A stretch of DNA of 64,000 bases, from the NCBI GenBank assembly GCA_964499485.1, contig CAZCLF010000001.1, forward strand, positions 1-64,000, in the 5' to 3' direction. A program made the position numbers and the translations under genes. Every line of letters starts with the position of its first letter. The first letter of the stretch is position 1. The stretch comes from Ga0074130 sp964499485 (GTDB lineage Bacteria; Pseudomonadota; Gammaproteobacteria; Burkholderiales; Rhodocyclaceae). This document shows positions 17,754 to 27,300 of this stretch, piece by piece. The notes beneath the pieces are model-generated. The model was given only the letters and a program-made list of their open reading frames with translations, was not told where the DNA came from and did not search any database.

Positions 17754-18038
17754 TCAGGCGTAAGGGGGAGACTGCTGACGGGCTTCCGGCAGGGCTTGCG
17801 GTGCAATGGAGGGTGCTGCAAAGCCAATTGGCAACCACTCCCCCGCCAAGATCGGTATCGTGAAGAGCGAAAGCGGGGCACCGCCACCTAAATCATGTGC
17901 AGCGATACACCGCTCGCACACATGCGCAGGAGCGCCCTGACCTTCATCCATCGCATGCTCGATGGGATGTGCGACTGCCAGTGCTTGCGCGCACAGCAGC
18001 AGGAATGCCAACAGCAGATGGGTGAAGTGTTTCGTCAT
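17754..18038 (-). CDS. DUF2946-type small exported protein with Cys/His motif
   Basis: A 94-aa protein with a hydrophobic N-terminal signal (about 1-22), then HPIEH and a CERCIAAH motif (two Cys three apart plus His), the pattern of the DUF2946 family. Such proteins usually sit beside metal-related TonB receptors, as here, where the ZnuD-like gene follows on the same strand. A periplasmic metal-binding role is plausible but unproven. It starts three bases after the rlmI stop, so it is probably cotranscribed with it. Confidence 0.7.
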   Translation of the reverse strand: MTKHFTHLLLAFLLLCAQALAVAHPIEHAMDEGQGAPAHVCERCIAAHDLGGGAPLSLFTIPILAGEWLPIGFAAPSIAPQALPEARQQSPPYA

Positions 18039-18041
18039 TGC

Positions 18042-19244
18042 TTAATCAACTTGAACCAGCAGGCCCTTGAGATATTCACCTTCAGGAAAAGCCAGATCCA
18101 CTGGGTGGTCGGCCGCACCTTGGAGGCGTTGCACAATGCGCGCACTCATATTTGTCACCAATCCAGCATCGCGCGCAGCGCCGGCCACGATTGACTGGAA
18201 CAGATCCAAACCTATCCCGCCGGAGCAGGAGTAAGTCATCATCAGGCCACCAGGATTCAGGAGTTTGAAACCATGCAGATTGATGTCCTTGTAGGCACGC
18301 GAGGCGCGTTCAGCATGCGCAGCCGAAGGTGCGAACTTGGGCGGGTCGAGGATGATCAGGTCAAATTTCTCGCCGGCTTTATGCAGGTTGCGCAACGCTT
18401 GGAAGACATCGTCTTCGCGCCATTCGCACTTGCTTGAGCTGAGCTGCGGATTGAGTTCTAAATTCTGTTGTGCGGTGGTCAGCGCAGGACCTGAACTGTC
18501 GATAGAAACCACTTCGCTCGCACCACCGGCCAAAGCTTGCAGTGAAAAGCCACCGCTATAGCAGAAGCAGTTAAGTACACGGCGGCCAGCGGCGAGTTCG
18601 CGCGTCATGCGGCGATTGTCGCGCTGGTCCAGATAGAAGCCGGTCTTGTGACCACCCGAGTAATTCACGGCCATCTTGACGCCATGTTCGTCGATGATGG
18701 GATCGGTTGCAGGCGCTTCGCCATGCACCCAGCCTGTCACGGGCTCCAGTCCTTCGAGCTTGCGCACTTCCGAGTCGGAGCGCTCGTAGACGCGGGCGCA
18801 ACCTGTAGCCTTAACGATGGCATCGACAATCGCGTTGCGCCACTTATCGGCACCTGCGCTGGTGAGCTGAATGACGACCATGTCGCCATACTGGTCGGCG
18901 ATCACCCCGGGCAGGCCATCGGATTCTGCATGCAGGATACGCAGGCCGCTCTGGTTACGTAACTCCGGCAGCGCCTGACGGCGGGCAACCGCAGCTGCAA
19001 CGCGACGCTTGAAAAAGGCGTTGTCGATGGTTTCGTTTGGATCAAATGTCCAGACGCGGGCGCGAATCTGCGACTCGGGGCTCCAGGCCGCCTTGGCAAT
19101 CAAACGATCACCGTCCATCACCTCCACCGTATCGCCCGAGCGCGCGCGGCCGTCAAGTTGCGCGACGGAGCCAGCAAACAACCAGGGGTGGCGGCGGAAC
19201 AGCGAGCGTTCCTTACCGGGCTTGAGCAGAAGGCGAGCGGACAT
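18042..19244 (-). CDS. rlmI: 23S rRNA m5C1962 methyltransferase RlmI
   Basis: SAM-dependent methyltransferase modifying 23S rRNA at C1962. It has 400 aa. The N-terminal PUA-like domain begins LLLKPGKERSLFRRHPWLFAGSV, followed by a linker domain and the Rossmann methyltransferase domain with NCFCYSGGFSLQA (SAM motif I), LIILDPPKFAPS (motif IV) and the catalytic-cysteine motif MMTYSCSGGI. Family assignment is firm. DUF2946 and the ZnuD-like gene lie downstream on the same strand. Its leader contains a GC hairpin followed by a T-run (19264-19291). Confidence 0.93.
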   Translation of the reverse strand: MSARLLLKPGKERSLFRRHPWLFAGSVAQLDGRARSGDTVEVMDGDRLIAKAAWSPESQIRARVWTFDPNETIDNAFFKRRVAAAVARRQALPELRNQSGLRILHAESDGLPGVIADQYGDMVVIQLTSAGADKWRNAIVDAIVKATGCARVYERSDSEVRKLEGLEPVTGWVHGEAPATDPIIDEHGVKMAVNYSGGHKTGFYLDQRDNRRMTRELAAGRRVLNCFCYSGGFSLQALAGGASEVVSIDSSGPALTTAQQNLELNPQLSSSKCEWREDDVFQALRNLHKAGEKFDLIILDPPKFAPSAAHAERASRAYKDINLHGFKLLNPGGLMMTYSCSGGIGLDLFQSIVAGAARDAGLVTNMSARIVQRLQGAADHPVDLAFPEGEYLKGLLVQVD

Positions 19245-19371
19245 GGTGTGGTCAGAAACCTAAGAATTAAAAAGAGTGGGGGCCTTCCCCCGTGTAGGCG
19301 ATCGGCGCAGGGCACATCGCTAAAACTGATGCGCATTGTAGAGGAGCCCTCTTTCCGAGTCCAGATTTTTA

Positions 19372-19386
19372 TGCAACAATGTTGCA
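19372..19386 (+). promoter_or_regulatory. Zur/Fur-type operator at the zur start
   Basis: TGCAACA-A-TGTTGCA, a perfect 15-base palindrome. Written as half-sites it is TGCAA-N5-TTGCA, the same as the site before the first COG0523 gene. It lies directly before the ATG at 19388. Autoregulation of the Fur-family gene is inferred. Confidence 0.7.
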
Positions 19387-19387
19387 A

Positions 19388-19801
19388 ATGGATATCCAGC
19401 AAATGCTTAAGGAACGCCGCCTGCGCGCCACACCTGCCCGTGTCGCCACACTGGACGTGCTCCTATCGGCTGGCCGTGCCCTGACCCATCACGAAGTGGA
19501 GGAGTCACTCGCTGCGGCGGGCAACCGTCTGGATCGCGTCACCCTATATCGCACGCTGGATTTTTTGGTTGAAGAAGATCTCGCTCATCGGCTCTCGGGA
19601 GAAGACCGCACCTGGCGCTTTTCAGCCCAAGATAAACGTAGCGGTCACGCTCACCCACACTTTTGCTGCAGTGCTTGCGGATCAACACTCTGCCTCGGCG
19701 ACCTAAACCCAGCCATGGTGGTCGGGCTGCCCGAGGGCTACGCCTTCCAGCAGGCTGAGCTGACCATCCGCGGCTTATGCCCGGCTTGCAACACCCCCTG
19801 A
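19388..19801 (+). CDS. zur: Fur-family transcriptional regulator, probably Zur
   Basis: Metal-dependent repressor. It has 137 aa from the chosen ATG. A winged-helix DNA-binding half (RATPARVATLDVLL; LDRVTLYRTLDFL at 48-60) is followed by the dimerisation half with HAHPHFCC and the structural zinc cysteines C94/C97 and C131/C134. I infer zinc rather than iron from two COG0523 GTPases downstream and the ZnuD-like receptor nearby. An in-frame ATG at 19379 would put the start inside the palindrome, so 19388 is preferred. Neither start has a Shine-Dalgarno sequence. Confidence 0.88.
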   Translation: MDIQQMLKERRLRATPARVATLDVLLSAGRALTHHEVEESLAAAGNRLDRVTLYRTLDFLVEEDLAHRLSGEDRTWRFSAQDKRSGHAHPHFCCSACGSTLCLGDLNPAMVVGLPEGYAFQQAELTIRGLCPACNTP

Positions 19802-19820
19802 ATTTTTTATCACCCAAAAA

Positions 19821-19835
19821 TGCAACTTGATTGCA
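19821..19835 (+). promoter_or_regulatory. Second Zur-type operator, before the COG0523 genes
   Basis: TGCAA-CTTGA-TTGCA, with the same half-sites and spacing as the box at 19372-19386, in the 38-base gap between zur and the ATG at 19840. Two identical half-site pairs 449 bases apart around a Fur-family gene make a regulator site likely. Confidence 0.7.
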
Positions 19836-19839
19836 CAAA

Positions 19840-20928
19840 ATGACTGGTATCGACAAACGCATCCCCATTACCCTGCTCACCGGCTTTCTTGGCGCGGGCA
19901 AAACCACGCTGCTAAATACGCTGCTGTGGCAGAAGGCGTTTGAGGATGCAGCGGTGTTCATCAACGAATTCGGCGATGTGGGCGTCGACCATCTACTAGT
20001 TGAGAAGATTGACGATGATGTGATCCTGCTCGACTCGGGTTGTGTCTGCTGCAGCATGCGCGGCGATCTACCCAAGGCCTTGCGCGATCTATTCAGCCGC
20101 GCGCAGCGCAAAGTAATCCCCGTCCCCAAACGCGTGATCATCGAGACCAGCGGCATTGCCGATCCAGCCCCCGTCATCTATTCGCTACTCGATCACTTCA
20201 CAGCAGAGCGCTTCCGTTGTGATGGCGTCATTACAGTGATTGCGGCCACGCATGGTGCAGACCAGATCGAAGCCAATGCAGAAGCCCTGAAGCAAGTCGT
20301 CATGGCGGATCGCATCATCATCAGCAAATGCGATTTAGCTGATGACGCGCAAATCGCCCAGCTATCCACCACGCTCAATGCGCTCAACCCCACCGCCGCG
20401 CAGCTACGCGCAAGCAAAGGCAGTGTCGACGCGAAAGCGATCATTGATTGCGGCTTGTACGATCCAGCCAGTAAGGCCCCTGACGTTGCAACCTGGTTAG
20501 CTGAAGTGCGCGTGAACGAGCAAGCTGCCTTGCGCAAGTTCAATTATGGTTCGCAGCCTTCGACACCGCGCTTACCGACACACACCCGTGATGTGAGCAG
20601 CTTTGTCATTGAGTTTGATGAGCCGCTTGCATGGGGCTGGATCAGCACGGCATTGGACACGCTGTTACAGGGTCATGGTGAACAGATTCTGCGCATTAAA
20701 GGCTTGCTCAACATCCGCAATGAAGCGGGGCCGCGCATCGTGCAGTGTGTACAACACATGCGCTACCCCAGCATCCGGCTGGAAGCATGGCCGCAAGATG
20801 AGGCCTATGCAGACCAAAAGAGTCGCCTCGTGTTCATCACTCGCAAACTCGACGAAGCGCGCGTTCGCGAGAGCCTTGCCCACATCACCACACTACTTGC
20901 CCAGTACGGCGCCCCAGAAAATGCATAG
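19840..20928 (+). CDS. COG0523 (CobW/P47K) G3E GTPase, putative zinc metallochaperone
   Basis: A 362-aa GTPase of the G3E family that hands metal to client proteins, probably in zinc starvation. The P-loop GFLGAGKT is at residues 15-22, the metal-binding CVCC at 68-71, ETSGIADP is the Walker B region and SKCD replaces the usual NKxD. A C-terminal CobW_C domain starts near residue 245 (SSFVIEFDEPLAWGW). Cobalamin synthesis CobW is less likely because the gene adjoins zur and carries its operator. The ATG at 19840 is preferred to a TTG at 19831 that lies inside the operator. Confidence 0.88.
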   Translation: MTGIDKRIPITLLTGFLGAGKTTLLNTLLWQKAFEDAAVFINEFGDVGVDHLLVEKIDDDVILLDSGCVCCSMRGDLPKALRDLFSRAQRKVIPVPKRVIIETSGIADPAPVIYSLLDHFTAERFRCDGVITVIAATHGADQIEANAEALKQVVMADRIIISKCDLADDAQIAQLSTTLNALNPTAAQLRASKGSVDAKAIIDCGLYDPASKAPDVATWLAEVRVNEQAALRKFNYGSQPSTPRLPTHTRDVSSFVIEFDEPLAWGWISTALDTLLQGHGEQILRIKGLLNIRNEAGPRIVQCVQHMRYPSIRLEAWPQDEAYADQKSRLVFITRKLDEARVRESLAHITTLLAQYGAPENA

Positions 20929-22177
20929 TCCAGCACTGAATGCCCCTCACAAACTACCCGTCACCGTGCTGTCGGGATTCCTTGGTGCGGGCAAAACCAC
21001 CTTACTCAATCACATCCTCAATAATCGTGAGGGGCGCAAAGTAGCGGTCATCGTCAACGACATGTCGGATGTGAATATCGATGCGGCATTAGTGCGCAAT
21101 GGTGGCGCCGAGCTATCGCGCACCGATGAGAAGCTCGTCGAGATGAGCAATGGCTGCATTTGTTGCACGCTACGTGAAGACCTCCTGATTGAGGTGAGCC
21201 GCCTTGCGCGCGAAGGACGCTTTGATCATCTCGTGATCGAATCAACAGGGATTTCAGAGCCGCTGCCGGTTGCAGAGACATTCACCTTCGAAGACGAACA
21301 AGGCCAAAGTCTGTCTCATGTGGCGCGACTTGATACGATGGTGACTGTCGTCGATGCCTTCAACTTCCTGCGCGACTATAGCTCGCAAGATAGCCTTGTA
21401 GCGCGTGGCGAGTCGCTGGGTGATGAAGACACCCGCACTGTCGTCGACCTACTGATCGAACAAATTGAATTCTGCGATGTGCTGATCGTCAATAAAATTG
21501 ACCTTGTCAGCGCCAGTGATCGAGACCGACTTGCGGCCATCCTGCACACCCTGAATCCTCGCGCCCGTATCGAGTACGCACGCTTCGGTGCAGTGCCTTT
21601 GGATCGCGTGCTGGATACGGGCCTGTTCGATTTCGACCAGGCCGAGCAAGCGCCGGGCTGGCTGCAGGAACTACGCGGCACTCACGTACCGGAGACCGAG
21701 GAATACGGCATCAGCAGCTTTGTCTATCGCGCGCGCCGCCCATTCCATCCACAACGTTTCTGGGCCATGGTTAACTCAGAATGGCCGGGGGTGGTCCGCT
21801 CTAAAGGTTATTTCTGGCTAGCCACACGGCCTGAATTTGCTGCCAGTTGGTCACAAGCGGGTGGCGCCTGCCGGCATGGCATGGGGGGCTTATGGTGGGC
21901 CGCCGTACCTGATGAGGATTGGCCGACGGATGAAGAGAGCCTCGCGATCATCGAAAGCAATTGGGATGACGCCTGTGGGGATTGCCGTCAGGAGCTGGTG
22001 ATCATCGGGATGAAGATGAATGAAGCGGAATTACGCGCCCGCTTTGATGCGTGCCTACTGACTGATGCAGAGCTGGGATTAGGGCCACAGGGCTGGGAAA
22101 GTTTTGATGACCCCTTCCCAAACTGGGGCAACATCATTGATGAAGCAGCGACCGAGGGCGCCTCAACTGCAGCTTGA
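20921..22177 (+). CDS. COG0523 GTPase, ZigA/YciC-like zinc chaperone
   Basis: A second G3E GTPase, 418 aa, of the ZigA/YciC subgroup known to be induced by zinc starvation. The P-loop GFLGAGKT is at residues 19-26, followed by VIVNDMSDVNIDAALVR (a ZigA signature), metal-binding CICC at 79-82, VIESTGISEPLPVAE and the canonical NKID. The C-terminal domain contains RPFHPQRFW. Its ATG overlaps the stop of the preceding GTPase by eight bases, so the pair is translationally coupled and shares the Zur-type box. An open frame reaches back to 20603 inside the upstream gene but codes for nothing family-like. Confidence 0.9.
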   Translation: MHSPALNAPHKLPVTVLSGFLGAGKTTLLNHILNNREGRKVAVIVNDMSDVNIDAALVRNGGAELSRTDEKLVEMSNGCICCTLREDLLIEVSRLAREGRFDHLVIESTGISEPLPVAETFTFEDEQGQSLSHVARLDTMVTVVDAFNFLRDYSSQDSLVARGESLGDEDTRTVVDLLIEQIEFCDVLIVNKIDLVSASDRDRLAAILHTLNPRARIEYARFGAVPLDRVLDTGLFDFDQAEQAPGWLQELRGTHVPETEEYGISSFVYRARRPFHPQRFWAMVNSEWPGVVRSKGYFWLATRPEFAASWSQAGGACRHGMGGLWWAAVPDEDWPTDEESLAIIESNWDDACGDCRQELVIIGMKMNEAELRARFDACLLTDAELGLGPQGWESFDDPFPNWGNIIDEAATEGASTAA

Positions 22178-22182
22178 TGCGC

Positions 22183-23433
22183 TCAGGCGGCCTCGCCCTC
22201 ACCCAAGCTCATCATCCAGGCAATGGCCTCGGTCAGGCATAGGTTAAGTGTCTGCTGTCCGAGCCGTCCGCCAAGCCGTGACAGCATGCTGCACGCCGCC
22301 TCAACGTTGTTGTCATCGTAGTGCTCAATCAGTTCCAGCAGCTGGCCGAGGGGGCCACCACGACCCTCCAAGGCCTCACGCACCTCCTTTGAGACGGAAA
22401 TTTGCTCCAAGATTTCGGACATCGGCATTTGCAGCGCTGCCGGAATCACAGACATGAGGCCAACAATAAACGCCGGATCGAACAGCTGCGGGCGTGCTGG
22501 GTAGCAACGTTGTACCAGCAATTCTAGAAAGTACCCCCGCAATGCAGCAAGCTGCATCAACGGATTGCTGCGAATGCCACGCCCATCCGGATGCGCAAAC
22601 AACAAAAGCTGCAGCCAGCGCAGCAGCTGCTTGCGGCCGAGGATGGTGATGGCCTGCCGCAGCGATGTGGTTTTGGCGAGTACGCCACCAACGCCGACTG
22701 AATTTGTCAAACGCAACAGGCTGGCAACAAGACCGGGCTCGCCCTTAAGCACCGCTTCCAGTGCGGCGATATCGGCGTCATCGTTGATCAGGCCGATCAA
22801 ACGAATCAAGGTCTGGGTAGCGACATCCAGCTTGCGGCCTGAGATTAACAGTGGCCGTGCAAAGTAGTAGCCCTGATAGGCGTCAAAACCAAGGCGCTCG
22901 GCCAGCGAGTGACTTTCGGGCGTTTCCACCTTGCCAGCAATCAGCTTGAGCGGCAGGCGACGTAAATGGCTAATGGTGCCTGCCAGCTCGGCTTCACTGT
23001 ACCCATCAATATTGATGGAGGCATAGCTCGCCATGCTTAACAGTGGGTGCGGACTTTGCCCAATATAGCCATCCACGGCGAGCGCATAACCTGCCCCGTG
23101 CAAATCACGACAGCGCTCAATGACGCGCGGCGACGTTGCCGCAGGTAAAGAGAGGACCACCTGTTCGGCAGGCAGGACCTGCACCATGTCATTGCAAATG
23201 AAATCATCATCCACCGGGATAAAGGCCAGCTGGCTGCCTAGCGCGCGCGCCAAACCCAGTTCTGCGAAGGCAGTACAGACCATTTCAGCAGTGGCAGCGG
23301 TAGGGCTCGCCGGCACTGCGCGCTCAGGCAATGGCTGGAACATAAGAGAGTAGCCCAGCGTGGCCTGATTACGGTCCAGAATGGGCTGTCTTCCCAGAAA
23401 CAGACTGTCGCCGTTCTGTGCCAAGCCACTCAT
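22183..23433 (-). CDS. EAL/HDOD signalling protein (CdgJ-like)
   Basis: A 416-aa YuxH/CdgJ-type protein. An N-terminal degenerate EAL domain (FLGRQPILDRNQATLGY, about 12-28) lacks the catalytic EAL motif, so phosphodiesterase activity is unlikely. A C-terminal HDOD domain (about 200-400) carries LLRLTNSVGVGG and AITILGRKQLLRWLQLLLF. Relatives act as c-di-GMP-linked regulators of motility or pili. The ribosome site is GGGAGG. It is convergent with the COG0523 pair five bases away and divergent from the carbonic anhydrase gene. Confidence 0.87.
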   Translation of the reverse strand: MSGLAQNGDSLFLGRQPILDRNQATLGYSLMFQPLPERAVPASPTAATAEMVCTAFAELGLARALGSQLAFIPVDDDFICNDMVQVLPAEQVVLSLPAATSPRVIERCRDLHGAGYALAVDGYIGQSPHPLLSMASYASINIDGYSEAELAGTISHLRRLPLKLIAGKVETPESHSLAERLGFDAYQGYYFARPLLISGRKLDVATQTLIRLIGLINDDADIAALEAVLKGEPGLVASLLRLTNSVGVGGVLAKTTSLRQAITILGRKQLLRWLQLLLFAHPDGRGIRSNPLMQLAALRGYFLELLVQRCYPARPQLFDPAFIVGLMSVIPAALQMPMSEILEQISVSKEVREALEGRGGPLGQLLELIEHYDDNNVEAACSMLSRLGGRLGQQTLNLCLTEAIAWMMSLGEGEAA

Positions 23434-23615
23434 GTACCCGCCTCCCTAACTTTGCGCGATTAATGTCGCCATTCAAATGGACTGCTGTGGAGGCAGATTC
23501 TATGAGAAAACAGCATTCAACACTGAAATAGTTGGGGTCCATGACCATCAGGTGTGCGACTGGCGCATCAGACCGGTAAAATACGCACCGCTCAAGACCT
23601 CGAAGGACTGCCGCA

Positions 23616-24269
23616 ATGAAAGCCTCCCCACTGTCGCATCTGCTCGATAACAACAGCGCCTGGGCTGCCAGTCGCATCGCCGAAGACCCTAGCTATTTCA
23701 GCCGTCTCGCCAATCAGCAGAACCCTGAATATTTCTGGATCGGCTGCTCCGACAGCCGCGTGCCGGCCAACCAGATCACGGGCCTCGATCCGGGCGAAGT
23801 ATTCGTGCACCGTAACGTCGCCAATGTCGTCGTGCCGAGCGACCTTAACTGCCTCGCCGTCATGCAGTTCGCTGTCGATGTGCTCAAGGTTAAGCACATC
23901 ATCGTGGTTGGCCACTACAACTGCGGTGGTGTACGCGCCGCACTAGAGAATCAACGCCATGGCCTCGTCGATAACTGGCTACGCCATATTAAAGATGTGC
24001 GCGACCGTCACATTGGTTTGATTGAACAAGTCGCACCAGAAGGACGGGTGAATAAGCTGTGCGAGCTCAATGTGGTTGAACAGGTCGTCAATGTCTGCCA
24101 AACCACGGTCGTGCTGGATGCTTGGCAACGTGGCCAGAATCTAACGGTGCATGGCTGGGTCTACGGCCTTGATGATGGTTGTGTGCGCGATCTTGGCATG
24201 CGCGCCTCATCGGAAGAAGAGTCGGTCGATATTTATCACACCACCATGCAGAAGCTGCGCGGTAGCTGA
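23616..24269 (+). CDS. can: Beta-class carbonic anhydrase
   Basis: Interconverts CO2 and bicarbonate in the cytoplasm. It has 217 aa. Zinc ligands C44, H100 and C103 lie in CSDSR (44-48) and GHYNCGGV (99-106); D46 and R48 form the catalytic dyad. GLDPGEVFVHRNVANVV is a further clade signature. A TAAAAT box (23577-23582) precedes it and a ribosome site (AAGGAC) lies ten bases before the ATG. A strong terminator follows. Confidence 0.96.
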   Translation: MKASPLSHLLDNNSAWAASRIAEDPSYFSRLANQQNPEYFWIGCSDSRVPANQITGLDPGEVFVHRNVANVVVPSDLNCLAVMQFAVDVLKVKHIIVVGHYNCGGVRAALENQRHGLVDNWLRHIKDVRDRHIGLIEQVAPEGRVNKLCELNVVEQVVNVCQTTVVLDAWQRGQNLTVHGWVYGLDDGCVRDLGMRASSEEESVDIYHTTMQKLRGS

Positions 24270-24294
24270 TTCTTCCTCGCGATATCCATTCAAC

Positions 24295-24337
24295 AAAAAG
24301 GGCAGCCCATCATGCGATGGGGCTGCCCTTTTTTTGG
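24295..24337. terminator. Terminator between can and the DUF3683 gene
   Basis: AAAAAGGGCAGCCC-ATC, a short loop, then GATGGGGCTGCCC and seven T. The arms match except for one bulged base. An A-run before and a T-run after let it work for both convergent transcripts. Confidence 0.88.
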
Positions 24338-24363
24338 TGTTGAAGCGCTTTACTTGTAGTGAC

Positions 24364-27300
24364 TTACAACAACACGCGCTCGATGCCACCATTGTTGGCA
24401 GCGCTGACGTAATCCGTCATCCAGTCCTTGCCGAGAATGGACTTAGCCATTTCGACTACGATGTAATCCGCAGAAGTCGACGCATCATCGTTATAGCGTG
24501 ACAAGCCTTGCAGGCAAGACGGGCAGGACGTCAGGATCTTAACATCCCCCGTAAAGCCATCTTCACGCAGCACGGCGGCACCCTTCTCGATCTCGCCTTG
24601 CTTGCGGAAACGCACCTGGGTGGAAATGTCCGGACGCGTAGCAGCCAATGTGCCGGACTCACCACAGCAGCGATCCGTCAGCGCAACCGGTTGCCCCATC
24701 AAGGTGTTGACCGTCTTAAGCGGGTTATGCGTCTTCATCGGCGTGTGGCACGGGTCGTGATACATGTAGCGCGTGCCAGTCACACCGTCGAGCTTCAGCC
24801 CCTTCTCCAGTAGATACTCGTGAATGTCGAGCAAGCGACAACCCGGGAAGATTTTCTCGAATTCGTATTTCTGCAGCTGATCCATGCAGGTGCCGCAAGA
24901 CACGATCACCGTCTTGATGTCGAGATAGTTCAGCGTGTTGGCAACGCGATGGAAGAGCACGCGGTTATCCGTCGTGATCTGCGAACCCTTGACCTCATCA
25001 CCACTTGAGGTCTGCGGATAGCCGCAGCACAGGTAGCCTGGCGGCAACACGGTTTGTGCGCCGACGTGATACAGCATGGCCTGCGTTGCCAAGCCCACCT
25101 GCGAGAACAAACGCTCTGAACCACAGCCGGGGAAGTAGAAGACTGAGTCACCGTTGTAATCGGCCGCATTGATTTTGTGTGGGTCACGGATGACGGGAAC
25201 GATCTTGTCATCCTCGATATCCAGCAGCGCACGCGACGTCCGCTTTGGCAAGTTGCCCGGCATCGGCTTGTTGATGAAGTGAATCACCTGCGCCTTGACG
25301 GGCGGCTTGCCCAATGTTGCCGGTGGGTGCTCAACCTGCGGACGAATCAGCCCCAGCGCTTTGCCAACACGGTGCCCCAGTCGCTGCGCTTTGTAGCCCC
25401 ATTGGATCATGCCGGTACGAATCAATTTAATCGTGGCGGGATCCTTGGCATTCAAGAAAGCCATGGCCGCCGCGGTACCTGGATTAAATTTCTTCTTACC
25501 TTGTTCGCGTAAGAGATTGCGCATGGCAATCGATACATCGCCGAAGTCGATATCGACTGGGCATGGCGTTGCACACTTGTGACAGACGGTACAGTGATCC
25601 GCCACATCCGAGAATTCGTCAAAGTGCTTGAGCGAAATACCGCGACGGGTTTGCTCCTCGTAGAGGAAGGCCTCGGTCAGGAGCGACGTGGCGAGAATCT
25701 TGTTGCGCGGCGAATACAGCAAGTTAGCGCGCGGGACGTGAGTGGAGCACACAGGCTTACACTTACCGCAACGCAGACAGTCCTTGATCGACTCGTTGAT
25801 CTTGCCAATCGACGACTGCTCCATGATCAGCGACTCGGTGCCGAGCAGCGAGAACGATGGCGTATAAGCCTTACTCAAATCGGCGCCCGGCAAAAGCTTG
25901 CCCTTGTTGAAGCGACCCTGCGGATCGACCTTCTGCTTGTACACGCGGAATGGTTCGATCTCCTCATCATCGAGGAACTCCAGCTTGGTCATGCCGATGC
26001 CGTGCTCACCTGAGATCACGCCGCCCAGCGACTTCGCCAGCTTCATGATGCGCTCGACCGTATGTGTAGCGGTCGTGAGCATCTGATAGTGATCCGAGTT
26101 CACTGGGATATTGGTGTGCACATTGCCGTCGCCAGCATGCATGTGCAAAGCCACAAACACGCGGCCGCGCAGCACCGCCTTGTGGATAGCCTTCATGCGC
26201 TCGCGGATGGAGCGATAGGGGTCGCCCGAGAACATAATGTCCAGCGGCTCGCGGATTTCGCGTACCCAGGACACACGGACCGAGTAGTCCTGCATGCGGT
26301 GGAATAGCTTTGGCTCAGCGGCGCGATTGGTCAACTCACCGGCAGTGATACCGAATTCAGCGAACTTGGTCTCGGCCTCTGCGAGGGGGGTATCCAAATT
26401 ATCGTACAGCCACTGCCAGCGAGCGCGTGTGCTGCTCAACAGCTCGAGTGCACGGTCACGCCGGTCGCCCAGCAGAACATCCTTATCGAGCCCAGTATCG
26501 GCGACATCCAAGGGGATATCACCACGGAAGAAGTCCGCCAGCGAATCGCACAGTTCCAGCTTGTTGGTGATCGACAGTTCAATATTGAACCGCTCGATGC
26601 CATCGCAGTAGTCGCCCATGCGTGGCAGCGGGATCACCACATCTTCATTAATTTTGAAGGCATTGGTGTGCTTGGCAATCGCCGCAGTGCGACCACGGTC
26701 GAGCCAGAACTTCTTGCGCATGTCTGGTGTTACGGCGATAAAGCCTTCAGCACCGCGCAGATTGGCAACACGCACCACTTCAGATGCTGCTGCCATCACG
26801 GCTGTCTCGTCGTCGCCAACGATATCGCCGATCAGCACCATCTTCGGCCGCCCATGGCGCTTGGCCTTGGTGGCGTAGCCAACGGCACGTACATAGCGCT
26901 CGTCGAGATGCTCCAGCCCCGCGAGGATGGCGCCGCCTGGCTTGGTCTTGAGGTAATCCGTGATTTCAACAATCGACGGCACCGCTTCTCGCACCTGACC
27001 GAAGAACTCCAGACAGACGGTGCGCGTGTGCGACGGCATGCGATGCAGAATCCACACGGCGGAAGTGATGATGCCGTCTGTGCCTTCCTTCTGCACGCCG
27101 GGTAGGCCACCGAGGAATTTATCGGTCACATCCTTGCCGAGGCCAACCTTGCGGAACTTCGCACCCGGCAACTCAAGAATCTCTTCCTTGATGTGCGCGG
27201 TACAAGCGGCATCATCCGGCGCATAAGTACGTACACGGAACTGCACCACATCCTGATCGTGGATCTTGCCGAAGTTGTGGTTCAGGCGCTCAATCAGCTG

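Noticed and set aside
19264..19291. GGGGG-AAGG-CCCCC plus T-run in the rlmI leader (minus strand) as an attenuator
   Set aside because: The stem has only five pairs and four bases separate it from the T-run. It may stop stray transcripts but is too weak to call.
20603..20920. 106-codon N-terminal extension of the second COG0523 gene
   Set aside because: It lies inside the preceding GTPase gene in another frame, and its product resembles nothing in the family. The ATG at 20921 gives the normal N-terminus.
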